Assembly: GCA_947846985.1 (NCBI GenBank)
Contig: CANTUZ010000006.1
Span: 51,430,707-51,494,706, forward strand
Direction of reading: 5' to 3'
Length of the DNA: 64,000 nt
Source of the DNA: Fratercula arctica
Taxonomy: Eukaryota > Chordata > Aves > Charadriiformes > Alcidae
The notes under the pieces were generated by a model that saw only the letters and a list, made by a program, of their open reading frames with translations, made no database searches and was not told the DNA's origin. Of this stretch, positions 36,301 to 48,830 are shown piece by piece; positions within the stretch are counted from its first letter, which is position 1; the number at the start of each line of letters is the position of its first letter. A program made the position numbers and the translations under genes.

Positions 36301-39300
36301 ACCTAAATTGTCACTCTAACTAAAGACGCTGAAGTGTGAAGACAAAGCACTTAGGGAGAAATCCATGAATCCAGGCAATCTGAAAAGAGCCACTTGCTAA
36401 ATGGGACTAGGGATACATCCTGCATGGGACTACAGTGTAGAGCACTGCCAAGTTCCTGAGCAATATTAAAAGCTGCAGGGAGGTGAGGTTGGCATATTAT
36501 AATTTAGGCGGTTTCCAAGATCAGCATGTATTATGGCAGGCCATGCAACCTCACTCAGAGGTGTCCTGAACTGACACGTTGGCAGAATGATCCTGTGCTG
36601 TTTAAGTGACATCTCCAGCATTTCCCAACAAGAAATTGTGGTGATGTGAGAGTTATACTTCAAATCACCCAAAGGATAAGTCTTCATGCCAACGTCACTC
36701 AAAGATGGAGGAGTTATGTACCAGAGCCAGTAGTTCTTCAGGAGGTACAGCACAGATAAAAATTTACCTCCTGTCCTTCAGAGCTCTCACAGTGCTGCTT
36801 TGCTCTGCAGCAGAGAGTCAAAATGATGCTGAATGTGTTCCACTTTTGTCTTGTACCCATGTGCTAAATATTATTATCTGGCTTCAGTTGGCAGAATGTA
36901 TGACTGTGATAATACTCGTGACTGTACATCTTGAAGAACTCTGGTCAGTAGTAAATAAACTCTTGTATGTTATGATATGATAGGTAAATAGGCATTCAAA
37001 ATAAAAACATGCACACACAGAAGGCTCTGACATTTTGGATCCCATCACACTGCCATAGCTTTCAGCAGATGAGAAATTCTTTTGCTTTCACATGCCTAAA
37101 TTAAAGTAAATAGCAAGTTTTTGCAGAAGTAGGACCTTTGTAAAACTGAAGCAGATGATTTGCACTGGGAGGTGACAAGCAATAGTTCTGATCCTAGAAG
37201 GGTTTGAGTTCTGGTCCCGTAGTTTTGGAGCTGCTCACAAAATTTTGTCATTTATAAGTAATTCTAGGACAAAATGCCACTTACTGTCTTTAAAATCTTT
37301 TCAACTTTGTCCACGTCAAAGTAGTTTGTGTGGTTACTCTCGCTGTTGAATTTCGCCAGGGCCTTTGCAGCAATATTTTTGTGTTGCTCTGTGACTTCTA
37401 AGATTTCAACTTTCACAGGACAATCTTTGCACTCTAATAAATCAGGAGGAACTGTGAAAACAGAGAATTTACTTACATTGCAATGGATATTAATACTCTT
37501 GGGAGAGTGCAAGTACCTTTAATGTGAACTCATAATGAGAAACTGAAATGCAAGTGTTTCCTTGGAAGTGAAATACCTATCCCTCACTCCACAAATACGG
37601 GTTTGTCCTGTAACGTGAAAAAAAAACAAACTGTGAAAATGAATATTCATATAAATCTTTTAGCTCCACCTTAGAATCTTACCATGCCAACTGGGCATTC
37701 TTTCTAAGTTTATTTTTCTGATATTCATTATCATGTTTTGGTGGACTGGAATGGTGATATCATCTGACATTAATAAAGTCTGCTTTAGAAGAGTAGGGTA
37801 ACCTTAATTCTATTACTCATTCTTAACATTCTGCTTGAATTATCTCAAATACGAATTGCAAGCAGATGAATGAATCTCTTACTGTACACTAGTAGCGCAC
37901 AGACTTGTAATTTGGTACTGGGATTGGTTTGAGGTATGTGTTGGCTTACAACAGTGGTTGTTTTACCTGGACTTAATGTACAATTAAATCCATACAGTTG
38001 GGGTTTCTTCAGCAGCTGGTTTGTACGTGTGATAATCTTACATTGCCCAAAGTCCTGAGAGGAAAAAAGAATAAGTGATTATGGTGTTATTTTCACTGGA
38101 TTTAATTGGATGTAGGTGAGCATAGAAATTATGCCTCCTTTTAATGTACAGTACTTCTAAGAATAACAGATGTGGTCATTAATGGAATGTTTGATCTGGT
38201 ACTGGTCAAAATTTGTGTTCAGATAAAATGGGATCTCCCTCTACAAGAGCTTTTATTTTAATTCTCAGTTTTGCATGACTGAGTAAACAATGGAAATTCT
38301 AATAATTATTTACAGTAAGATAATACTAGCTTAACAGGGGAAGTTAGGGTGCCAGAGGTACCCAGGGTTACATAAATCTTTATAAAAAAGTGGATGGACC
38401 TTTTCTTCCATTCCTTTTCCCCATCTTAATGAAAAGAGTAAATGCCCTCTCTTCTCTCCTAGTGGCCTTCCTGCTTTCTTTGGAGCGGCAGTCTCACCAC
38501 TCTCCTCGTTAAGTAAAGTTTTGGACGGGTAGTTCTCATCCCAGACTGCACCATTGGGTTGCAACAATAAATGCCAAGTATTGCAACGTATCATATGCGT
38601 ACTGACACTACCAAGGTTTCACATTGTCATTCCACAAACGCTATGACAGAAAACTGACAAAATATGACACTGGTATTTCTGGGTAATATACTAGGAACAT
38701 GCTTGAAAAAATAATTTCTCAAGCCCTTTAGCTGTCAGCAAATTATTCTTAAAACATCAGTACTGCTACCAGCAGTGGAATGGGGACTATAGCTCCTTTG
38801 AGATAGCTGGTTATATAAAGCTGCACTTATTTGAGGAGTCAAGCCTTTTCCAAGCCTTTGGCTTATGTTTAACAACTCTAGAATTCAATAGATTTTATTT
38901 TATAGTGAGCCGTATTAAAGCCTAATCTGCACTTAGAGGTTTTGTGACATGGACATTTCTGGGCAGTTCAGATGAAGATCAAGTTAATGCATTATTGAGC
39001 TATGACTCTGCCTAGGTGCCATTACTTGCCATGGAATAGGTGTCGCTGTATTCACAAGACTCCCAGTGTCTTCTGGATAATACAGAGCATTCAGTTTCCA
39101 GCACATCCAAAGTTAAGTAGAGGACTGATGAATTTCCCTGGAAGAGAAGGGCAGGTAAAAAAAGAGTTTGTATACAAGAAGTTTTGTCTGAAAAAACCTT
39201 TTTTTGGAAATAGATAGGTTTAATCTTTAATGTAGCTTCCCCAGTTCCCTATGAAGGTTTTTCTGAGCTGACAAGCGTAGAAGGGGTTTACGCTGGAAGG

Positions 39301-42300
39301 AACCTTTGGAGGTCATCTTCTCCAGCCACTTGCTCAAGGTAAAGCTAACTTCAAAGTTAGATTCAGCTAAGTTCTATGTATCACCAAGACAGAGGTCCCA
39401 CAACCTCCCTGGGCTCTTCCGGTACTTATCCGCTTTTTCCATGATGTTTTGGGGTCTTACATCTAGTCTGAATTTCCCTTCCTGCAACTTACAACTGTTG
39501 ACTCTTGTCCTTTTGTTGAGAACTGCGAGAAGAGTCTGGCATCCATCAAGTAGGGAAAATGCCAGTGTTAAAAAGTTGCCATTCCCTCTTTCTGATTCAC
39601 ATACAACATACTGGACTATTGGGAAACCAGTTGTTCAGGCAGCCAATTATACAGCTACAGGCATTTCAACTGACCCCAGTGGCCAGATGCTCCTTCAGAA
39701 CTTTGCTTCCAGCTCAGTTTATTCAGGGAGTGATGCAACAAAGCTGTAATAATGTTCCATCTCCTGAACAAACAGGATGGAGAATTAGAATTTGAATTTT
39801 GCTGCCAATGTAATGGGATGTGGTGTTAAGAATTATCTGTGGCCCACAGAAACAGTTTTGTATTTTTCTGCAGCAAAATGAATCTCGATTCACATTTGGA
39901 ATGGATTATTTAAACTTCATGCAAGCCCTGTATGGATATTCAGAATGAACTCAGATGTATTTTATTTTGTCATTTAGATAAAATGATGCAAAGCCCTTCA
40001 CTGTGAATAAATGTCCTTGGGTTTTATGAAATTTCATCCATTCAGATTCCGTTTTCAGAGTGCTTCTGTATAGACGAGACCTTGAGAAAGAATTACTGCA
40101 GTCTAGTGTAATATTTTTATAAGTGAGAGCCCACCAGTGTCACGTTAAACACTGGTTTTGCAGTGTGCATATGTCTTAGCATGGTCGCTGTGTTTCAAAT
40201 AGGGACTGGCTGATTTGCATAAAGACACATGGTATCAATAGCGGAATCAGGAAAATAATATAGTTGTCCTGGACATACCCTGCCCACTAGCTACATGATT
40301 ATTCTCTGCTTAGAGGTGTTAGCATTTTTATTTTGTTTTACAAATCCCAACAGTGAGTAATATGCAGACAGAGAAGACAAGAGAACAAAGACAGTGAGAA
40401 AGACTATTTCTGTCTGATTTGTATTTATGGAATTGCACAGAATGGAAAGGTAAGATAGGGAAGTGTTTTGTAAAGTGTGCTATTCGCTAGGAGCCCTCTG
40501 AAACTGAAATGACTAAACACATTCACTTTGTCATCCAAACTTGTGAAATGCTGAAGAAGCCAATTCATCCCTGGCAAATATTTATTTTCTTTAGCAGGAT
40601 GAATTTGGATTCAATAAAGCCTATAGCAGAGCTTGGGTGAAATTAAGTGTCTATGTCCAAATCTGCAGTAGAAAATTCCTCTGTTTGTCTGCTGCATAGC
40701 TCTTGGAAAAAATAATATCTTATATGGTGCCTTTGTGGTTGTTTTAAAAGCATCTTGGGTACCAGAGTTCTGCACTGCACAAGGCCAGAACTGTTCCAGT
40801 GTGAATAGTGGAGTACCTTACGCTTCAAGAACTCTAGATCCAGCTGCTAGGAACTGTTCTTGTTAAGTTTCTAAGAGGGTTGATGTGATAGACTTGATGT
40901 ACACTATTGCATGGAGATAATCAAAATAATGTCCTGGTTTGTTTGGGGGGTTTGTTTTTTGTTTTGTTTGTTTGTTTTTTTTTTTAATTATTTTTTAATG
41001 TCATCTTGGCAGTGGTGCCAACACAATTTCTTGCCCAGTAATGTACATGATCAGTGTGCGGCAGACAACGCCTGTTGTCTGTTGATTTTGGGTCTGAGAA
41101 GGTACAGAGACCTCACAGGGAGAATTCTTTAGCAGCAAGATAGATAGAAGGGCCTTTTCTGGCCTTGTAGACTCTGTGACAGCTGAAGCTGTGGCCCTGG
41201 ACTACAAAGACAGCAGAAGTCATTAAGGGTACAAAGCAAACCATAAGCATGGTAGTCTAGTGGGTATAGCATTCATCTGGAAGTGTGAATCCTCAGCTCC
41301 TGTCCCTATTCCAAGTCATCGTTCTATAGTTTATATAGTCAATAAGTTAATAATTGGTTAAAATGTAGAAGCGCTGAGATTTTTCTTTTTAGAAACAACT
41401 GTGTTTTTTTTCATTCATCCAATGAATTTTGCCTGTCTGAATGCCCAGTGGCTCCACGTCACAGGGGTGGCACACACATTTCGTAAACACTGGATGTGTG
41501 CCTGGATTCTGGTTTCATAGCCAAGCAGCTAAAAGGTAGCCAGGTGCGTTAGTAAATCTGCATATCCTTGGTCTCTTTTAGCTACTATTAAGGAAATTTT
41601 GTATTCTATTGCTTTTTCTGCTATTGATTTGCTTTGGCATTTAGGCAATCATTGAGAAAGGCTTATGTGTCCTCTCCAGGAAACAGAAATAGAAATAGGA
41701 GGGAAATAGGAAATGACTGATATGGATGCTCTATCCAGCCCTTTCCCTGTTTTGCAGGGTGGCATTTTCATCTCCTTTGGCTTCCTCTGCCGTTTCCCCT
41801 TCCATCCAGTTATCAGCTATCTCCAAAATTCAGATAAGAACAAAATTCCGATCTTGCAGAATACATTGATCTAATTAATGTTAGCCATTCGCAGATTAAA
41901 GAAACCCTCCGAGTGTAAATTTTGAACATGAGACCTGACAACAGACCGGAATGATGAACTTCTGGTGGTGTATAAAGCTGTTAGAGCATCGCTTATGCTA
42001 ACATCCTGTCAGCCAAGAGAATAGAGGGCATCCAGCGTCTTTCGAAATCAAGCTTGCGTACAATAAATCATGCACAAATGAATACTGAGATAGTGTAAAT
42101 CAGAGCTGATTCATTGAATAACATCAACATTTCTCTGTTGGAAGCAATAAACATAAGCTTTTAATGATCTAGCTCACTATTTAAAAATCACAGTCTTGCG
42201 TAAATCAGCCTTTAAATTGATACTTACTATGTGTAGTTCATGTGCATCAGCAACACGGAATAAACCAAAAACATAGCCATCTCTGCGATGTCTGTTGACC

Positions 42301-42425
42301 AAATCCAGGGCCACTCCTGCATCTGTTTCAACGGTATTACAGTCTGCAGGGGTAATGCTGGTTTTGTTTTGGGCGTTAGAGCACAGCAGTAGTGTCAGAA
42401 GAAGAGCTGAAGCTAGAAGCAGCAT
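32315..42425 (-). CDS. HRG: Histidine-rich glycoprotein (7 coding exons)
   Basis: A secreted plasma adaptor of 596 aa (human: 525): signal peptide, two cystatin domains (residues about 27-130 and 131-254), a His-rich segment, a long Pro/His-rich segment and a C-terminal domain ending in SCPGK plus a Pro/Ser tail. The first domain reads DCNTVETDAGVALDLVNRHR and RVADAHEL, close to human DCSAVEPEAEKALDLINKRR and RIADAHLD, which identifies HRG rather than a fetuin. Neither domain has QVVAG, so protease inhibition is not expected. The human protein binds heparin, zinc/haem, plasminogen and IgG through the His-rich part. The ATG at 42425 is chosen because the longer frame starts at GTG and MLLLASALLLTLLLCSNA is a good signal peptide. 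Intron 2 uses a GC donor. The extra length comes from repeats in the last exon. Confidence 0.95.
32695..32865 (-). repeat. HRG: 60-bp in-frame tandem repeat in HRG
   Basis: Nearly three copies of a 60-nt unit lie in perfect 60-base register (gtccatgagg recurs at 32701, 32761 and 32821) with only a few differences between copies. The 20-residue unit is of the type RPHCPHPPHGP plus HHPPHH. The similarity of the copies suggests recent duplication or ongoing conversion. Confidence 0.9.
33221..33282 (-). repeat. HRG: 12-bp His codon repeat in HRG
   Basis: About four to five imperfect copies of CATCATCACAGG, encoding HHHR/HHHS units (GHRHRHRHHHSHHHRHHHRH). It takes the place of the GHHPH pentapeptide repeats of mammalian HRG that bind zinc and heparin. 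Confidence 0.9.
33955..34041 (-). CDS. HRG: HRG exon 6: end of cystatin domain 2
   Basis: 87 nt, phase 0 to 0, acceptor GCTTAG, donor GTATGT. It encodes HVGFCKARTISDPDEPDGTD then ISCEIYHPC, aligned with human GFCRADLF to NCEVFDPQ. Confidence 0.93.
34855..34930. repeat. AT-rich low-complexity tract
   Basis: Almost pure A/T (attaatatatttttatttgt and similar) within HRG intron 5; simple sequence. Confidence 0.7.
35477..35593 (-). CDS. HRG: HRG exon 5: cystatin domain 2 middle
   Basis: 117 nt, phase 0 to 0, donor GTAAGT. It encodes TASREGYILGFSIKETNCSK and ALECDFLDDWHA. It is nine nt longer than the matching KNG1 exons, as a small insertion between the two Cys. Confidence 0.94.
37285..37451 (-). 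CDS. HRG: HRG exon 4: cystatin domain 2 start
   Basis: 167 nt, phase 1 to 0, donor GTAAGT. It encodes PPDLLECKDCPVKVEILEVT and NIAAKALAKFNSESNHTNYF then VEKILKT. It keeps a C-K-D-C-P motif like the fetuins, where human HRG reads TKDSP. NHT is a possible N-glycosylation site. Confidence 0.95.
37967..38054 (-). CDS. HRG: HRG exon 3: end of cystatin domain 1
   Basis: 88 nt, phase 0 to 1, acceptor TCTCAG, donor GTAAAA. It encodes DFGQCKIITRTNQLLKKPQL then YGFNCTLSP (human IGQCKVIA to DFNCTTS). NCT is a likely glycosylation site, shared with human. Confidence 0.94.
39030..39137 (-). CDS. HRG: HRG exon 2: cystatin domain 1 middle, GC donor
   Basis: 108 nt, phase 0 to 0, acceptor CTCTTCCAG. It encodes GNSSVLYLTLDVLETECSVL and SRRHWESCEYSDTYSM (human TTVYYLVLDVQESDCSVL and KYWNDCE). 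The exon is followed by GCAAGT rather than GTAAGT. No GT donor fits the phase, so this is a GC-AG intron if the base is right. Confidence 0.92.
39277..39552 (-). mobile_element. CR1 LINE 3'-end fragment
   Basis: Reads in reverse orientation as the classic CR1 tail: 'aaggaacctttggaggtcat', 'cacaacctccctgggctctt', 'gactcttgtccttttgttga' and 'gagaagagtctggcatccat'. It is truncated and carries indels. It sits in HRG intron 1, sense to the gene, only about 140 nt upstream of exon 2. Confidence 0.8.
41245..41335 (+). repeat. tRNA-headed SINE (MIR-like) fragment
   Basis: 'catggtagtctagtgggtat' followed by 'agcattcatctggaagtgtg' looks like the tRNA-derived A-box head of MIR-type SINEs. It is too diverged to be a tRNA gene. 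Confidence 0.35.
42228..42425 (-). CDS. HRG: HRG exon 1: signal peptide and domain 1 start
   Basis: 198 nt coding, phase 0, donor GTAAGT. A Leu-rich signal peptide is followed by QNKTSITPADCNTVETDAGV and NRHRRDGYVFGLFRVADAHE. The first Cys is the partner of the C-terminal SCPG Cys in the human disulfide map. Confidence 0.96.
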
Positions 42426-42479
42426 TTGGTTTGCAGTGTCAAGCACCTCTGCCCGTGCTCCGATAAAGCCAGTAGTCTG

Positions 42480-42487
42480 CTTTTAAA
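42480..42487 (-). promoter_or_regulatory. HRG: Candidate HRG TATA-like box
   Basis: The minus strand reads GATTTAAAAGCAG about 55 nt upstream of the ATG, implying a very short leader. A weak match, placed by position only. Confidence 0.3.
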
Positions 42488-43859
42488 TCAGAGTAGCCCA
42501 CCGAAGTTACAACTGAATGCTAAAAAGGTATGGTTTTACATAAATTTAAGTGTTGTGTCAGAGAGCTATTACCTTGACCCTGGATTAACATTTACAAACA
42601 GCAAGTGAATGATTATATAGTGATTGAGCAGATTTTTGAGGAAAGTAGGCCGTATAATACTCTCTGAACTACCCATCAAAGGGACTATGTTTGTAATTCT
42701 TTAAGCAGGTATTGTGCAATAGTGTTTTACTATGAAAAACTCTTCTAACACTGTGCTGCTGAGCCTGGCATTAAGAAGGTCCAGTTCATGTATGCAGGTA
42801 TTGTGCAATCTTGGTTTTCTGTTTACTCTAAAAACAGTTGAACTGAAAATATGCTGAAATATTTGTGGTCAAATGATGGCTGTGTCCATATCCCTGTTTT
42901 TACAGATCCTTACCTATCAGAGAACTAGTGAAAGGGAAACAATGAGATCACTCAGGTTTGGAAAAGGGATGTGTAGCTGAAGGTGCACTTGCAAGCTGGT
43001 GCTCCATAGCTTCTCTGTGAGTACCTGCTGCCCTTCCAGCTCGAGAAATGGAGAGTGGACTCCTGTCAGCCTTACATCATTTCAGATGGTACGCAGGATG
43101 GGACTGACCGGCTTAATAGCAATGTAACCTAGGCATGGCATGGCGTGACTTTAAGCTGCCTTTGCATTCTCAGTCTGAGCAGTGGTGTGTGCTCTTTGGC
43201 TGCAGTAGCCTTCACGGACTTCTTTAGAGAATGGCTGGTAACTTTTTTGTATTCATTAAAATAATTCAGTACATACTAAATTCATACCTTTCACAGGATA
43301 TACCCATATCCTCTGCTAAGTAGAAAGGAGAAGATGTTGTTTCATTGTATTAAAAATCTTTTATTTGGGATAGTTTAAGACATTCCTAAAAGGCAATAAT
43401 CACTTCTCAGGGAGTGGCTGAAGATTGAATACAAAATTCAAACTCTGAATGAGAAAATACATAAATTCAATGTGAATCCAAAATGACAAGGTCAGATTCA
43501 GATGAGAAATTTTCCAAATCCTGGTGAAGGGTTGGATCAGCTTCTCATAGAAAAAGCTGCTAGCTATATAATTGACTTGGGTTTACATGTTTGACTTTGA
43601 ACTTTTGCTTTGACTTACTTTTGTCACAAACATAGGGAAATAGAATGGGTAATCATCCTTAACCCTTACATCCTTATTTCATTAACCCTTATTAAAAAAA
43701 GTTCCAACTTTTAGCATGTCTGGTGTCTAAGAGATCACATTTTAGGCTGCACAGAGCTGAAGCAGTGGCTTTCTTTTACAGGTAGTTCAGGACACATTTA
43801 AGAGTTCTCTGGTAGTAGATAAGCTAAATGGAGGATTTTACAATATTAGAACCTGGGGC

Positions 43860-44222
43860 ACTCAAAACTAGTGTGAATCAGTTTAAAATGGATAAAAATA
43901 GTCCCCGCACAATGGGAAGTGAACTTCTGGAACTTGTTGCCACAGAAAGACGTGGAAGCAGACAGTAGAAATGGCTCAGGAAAGTTCACGGACAGCAGGT
44001 CCTTAAGTGGCTACTAGAAGGACTAAGCAGATAAGTGCTCTCTTAAATCCCCAGTACAGTGGCTCTGGGTACTGGGAAGGTACATGGGGGATGGTTTGCA
44101 GAAGGGGGCAGGTCAGAGGTTTCTCCTAACCACAGTTCTCTTTGCCACTGGGAGAGCTGAATACTGGGCTGGATGAACCACTGTTCTGATGCAGGAGGGC
44201 ATTTCGTATGTTTATGTTTTTA
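43860..44222 (+). mobile_element. CR1-type LINE 3' end
   Basis: 'gaacttctggaacttgttgc', 'atactgggctggatgaacca', 'ctgttctgatgcaggagggc' and the tail 'atttcgtatgtttatg' follow the order of the last ORF2 codons and 3' tail of CR1 elements common in sauropsids. Diverged and 5'-truncated. Confidence 0.65.
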
Positions 44223-47200
44223 TAATGTTTCATTATAATAATTCAGAATTTCTTCTGGAAGATTGAACAAAAGTGGTGAAATAAGTGTTGTATAAATAAT
44301 CAAAGACATTTGAAATCCATCTCATCAGTTAAAAATAATACTCACATCATTGCTATGTTCCAAATCGCACCCCCATTCATTACTTACAATACTATTTGAT
44401 TTTTCAAATGGGCAGTCAAATTGAAGAAAGGCAGCAGGTTAGGTAATTTATAACATAATTCCCTTAGTCATCTATTGTTTGCAGATTGTTCTTTTTTTTC
44501 TCCTTTTGTTCTGTGCTGTTCATTGTGACACCGATCATTTTCTTGACAGTGGCTTGTGTACTTTTTATGTATGAAATAGAAACACTATGAATAAACAGTA
44601 GAAAATGTACAATTCCTGCAAAATTGACTGTAGAAGTAAAAGTAAGATTCTGTTCCCACTGTAGAGAGTTTTGCACTTGATTTCTTTGGAAAAGAAAGTT
44701 TGGACTCTGTTATTAAAGTACAGCATGGGCAAGCACTCCAAGCACAGTTAATTAGATACTGGTTGTTCTTGAGTCAGTATAATGTATTTTTATCATTCCT
44801 CATCCAGTTAGATATCTTTTTTAATACTTATTTTGTTTTTATATTTATTGCTTGTCAGTTTTGTGTTTTGTTTTAATGAAGCTATTTCTACAAACAGATA
44901 GCTGGCAGGAATAGGAATATTTATCCAAACATGGCATTTCTCTTGACTAGCTTGTCAAAAGTTTGTTTATCTCTATGGCTTTTACCAAGGCTTGACTTGC
45001 AACAGTAAGAAGTGATCCATATTCAAACTTTAAAGAACTGGTAATAAACATCCATCTTAAACCTCTCTCCAGAAATCTGGGAGAACACGCCAAGAAGTGG
45101 CTTATCTTGCCCACTTGAAAAATGGGGTATCAAATGCTTGATAAATAGAACTTTATTCTAGGGGGGGAAGCAAAAGGGAGCTGACAAATGAAGGAGACAA
45201 TATTCAATAACCAATTGCTCCTTTCCTAAAGTGTAGCCATAAGTGTTCATAGATGTCTCTGATTCCTTGGGAGGACAGTGGCTGGGCCAGCCGCCCGCTC
45301 TCTGCCTTCTGTGGCAGCGCTTCGCTCAGGCTGGGGTTATGGAATCCTGCAGCCCAGCAGCTCTGCAGCCAGCAGCACCTTCTCCCTCTCGGAGCCTGTG
45401 TGGCTCCCGTTGCTTATAGGAGAATTCTTTGCTAGCTTCTATTGACATTTTTTTAAGTCTGTGATGCCTCATACCTTCAGAACAGGGTGGGCCTGATTTC
45501 ACACCTTGATGAAAAAAAAAAAGAAGTTTTGCAGTTTTTGGAGTAGCTTCACATTTAACAGAAACGCCCCCAAGTATGATGGAAAAATATGTCATGTCTT
45601 CATTCATGTCTCATTGTTATCTGCTGGGTATAAACAGGGTGCCCTCTGATGCAAATGCAACGTTACACAAATTTGCTTGTGTCTCCATAACAGTCTCCAG
45701 AGCCGCCGCTACAGCTCTAGCTTCCCCTCCCCGCCTGCAGCTTATTTTTCTTTACCAGTCACCAGCTTTTTATGAAACTTTTAGAAGCTTCATCACCTTG
45801 TCAATTGAATTTCGTTCAAACAGACCTTAAGTTCAAGAGCTGCTTGGAGGAGACAAGCTGTCAAGTGAGCAGGCTGACAATGCAGTTATAAAAGTCTCGT
45901 TGCTGAGGAGGCCTCGAGAACTAATACAGGGAATAAAAAGGGTGTCAGTATTCCTTGTCTTGTCCTCAGTGCCTTTGGCTGCAAATGGTTTTCTAGAAAA
46001 AACCACTCTAATTGTAAGTTGATGACCTTAAGGATACGTTGCAAGACTGACCTGTTTGCTGAGGGGCTTGAGAGGCTGGGGAAAAGGCGGGGTGAAGAAT
46101 TTGATGTTAAGAATGGGGTCAGAGGAAGTTCCAAGGGATCTGACTTTTTCAGGGCTTGTGGCATTATACTGTTCTTAAATTTTAAGCTTTAACTCATGCT
46201 TACAAGTTGTAGTAGGTTAAGGGAGGTGTTGGCAACTGTTGTGATTATATAGTATTTATGATTATATCTAGTGGGAGGGCTTTAAAATCTACCTTTGCAA
46301 TCAAAATAATATATGTATATTCTGAATACAGCTGCTTAACATGTATAGTCTTAGAGATGCAGAAGAAAATGTTTAACTGTGAAGTGTGTACAATGGACAG
46401 GTTCTGAAGTCAGACAAATAGAATTTGTAATTAAATTATTTTATAAAAACCCTTCATTTTTAAACCCATCTTGAGACATTTGATGCCTGGGCCTTGCTTT
46501 TTTAAATCTTTTTGATTGGTCAAGGATGAGTGTAGGAGAACGGTAGCTGAAAAATCTAAACAAATTCATAGACAATGGATGCATAAATAAGCCATCATGT
46601 CTTACTCTGTACCCTTTGAGTGTTACTGCCCCTGGTTTTTGCATTCATGATGCCTCATCTGTAATCAGAGATAAAGGCTTGATAATATCTGGCTAAAGCA
46701 TCAACAGTCCTGGAGGTGACGACCAGTGGTTATCTGTGCCTGAATAAAAAACGTTGTCCATGTGAAGCTGGAATGTTTGCTCAAATAGACATCACACCAG
46801 CTTTTAGCTGGATGTTGTCCAGATAGCAAGTTAATAATAGATGATAGAATATCATAACCTTGGTAAGTGTTGAAAAACTGTGAAGCAAAATTGAAAAGTG
46901 AATTGCGAATTGTCTACTAAAATCCACCCACTTCTCCTCTCCAGGGCCTGGCTGGAGGGCTCTGCGTGCACCTGGCTGTTTGCTGTGGGACGAGGAGAAG
47001 CCGCACTGAAGAGTTCACAGTCCTGGGAGAGAAGAGAGTATCTGGGCTGTGGCTGAAGGGACGGGGCCGCAGTTCTCCCGGTTGGTTTGCTCTGGCTAGA
47101 AGGTGAGAGACCGGGCCAGGAGGTGGAGAGGTTTGGCACTCTCTGGCCATGGTTTTTAGAGGATTTGCTGCAGTCCTGTCTGATTGTGCTGTCACTTAGA

Positions 47201-48734
47201 GTAAATGTGCGGAGATCAGATGTGTCCTGTGCCCTTATCTGTACATGTGGGCATATTGTAGGGAGAAAGCCACAGTGCTGGCCCACTCACAGATTGGCAT
47301 AAATCTGCTGAATCAGCAGCAGGATTTGCAGCAGTGATGACTAAACGATATCAGCTGTTTATCATATCGATGCCACCTGGGAGTGCAGCAGTATCCCAGT
47401 ATGTCCTGAGGACAAAGGAAACACAGCAACTATACATCTTCAGTCTCCTACTTGTAGTTCAAGATATTAGTCTTGGACATTAGTACCAGGCCTCAATTAT
47501 GGTAAACATTGGTGGTGGCCTAGGTGACACTGGAAGCTGGGCACAGGAATTGCTGTCCTGGAGTGGCCACAGCAAATAAAATGCCCATGAATCTGCGCTG
47601 ACCGCTGATGCTTGCTGATCTGCACTGCAGATACAGTTATCGCTTAGATAAACACCCCTTCTGGTATTTATTTTTAAATCATAGAAGCCTTTGAACCCAA
47701 ATCTCAGATCCAAGCTAGAGAGAGTATTGATTCAAATATCATTTCTGAGCTTTGTCTGGGGAACAGGCTAAACAATAGCCAAAATTGAACGCTCAGAACT
47801 GCGGGTCCAGCCTTTCAGATGTTCACTCTAACTTCCCCTGCATACATGTTCACACCAGCTCCACTCCTTTGTCTTCACTTGTCGCTTTTTCTGTTCAGTT
47901 TACTATTGTAAGCAGCTGTAGTCAAGAAAGAGAGGTGACTGAAACGGGGGAGTCTTGGCTGCAGCTAGCAGTTAATGAAGACCATTTCTTCCCCGGTGCT
48001 CCTTTTGGGGAAGAATCCAGTTACATATGTTGATATAAATCTCAGTAGTATCCTTAAACTGATGGAGCCACAGTGAGATTAGAATCAATACGCAAACGGT
48101 TAATAAAATAGACTGCATTATAAAATACAAGTGAGAAGTATGGGGATTAGCTGAGAAGAGGGGCAAAAAAGCATTTTGAAAATCACTGAGGGTGTGACAG
48201 GCTGTTGCCCCAGTGCTCTTGTCCTCTGACTCCCTGAAGCCAGCGGTGCTCTGTGAGGACACGGAGTGACGCCTGCTGTCCTCCCCTTCGGCATGTGGCA
48301 AATTGGCAGTGCCTGTGCAGGAAGGGAGAACACGCTGGTGGCTTTGGCAAACCCAAGCTGGCAAAGGTGAGACTTCCCGAGGGAAAAACAAGCTGCTGTC
48401 ATCCGATGACTTGATAAAAAGGGGGATGCTGGCACAGCCGAGAGCTCATACTGCTGTAAGAACTGGATAGAATTTGAATTTTATGATTTTTGGAGAACTA
48501 CCTGATTTTGAATTGTTTTCTACTCGGAAATGAATTAAACCAAAATATGTTGAAATTTCTCGTGAGGTGGGATCAAAATGGAATTCTTTTTGGCTCAGCC
48601 GATGTCTTTCACACATCACTTTTTGGATTATTTTAATCTTTGAAGCAATTAAATTACTCCTTTATATAAAATTTACGTTTTTAAGACTTTTGCAAACTGA
48701 AGACACAGACGTATTTGTTGTGAACATAACTCCA

Positions 48735-48830
48735 TACAATATTTAAATATTATTTTGTCTCCACTCAAAATAAATTAATACTTTTATTTATATTTTATAT
48801 ATAATAATAAAATATTACATTTTAATCAAA
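48735..48830. repeat. AT-rich low-complexity tract
   Basis: Dominated by tattta/taaata words (tatattttatatataataat); simple sequence between HRG and FETUB. Confidence 0.6.

Noticed and set aside
41245..41335. Possible tRNA gene because of an A-box-like sequence
   Set aside because: No B-box or cloverleaf can be folded at the right distance. It fits a degenerate tRNA-derived SINE better.
42426..42446. Upstream extension of HRG to a longer N-terminus
   Set aside because: The codon at the longer start is GTG. The ATG at 42425 gives a standard signal peptide.
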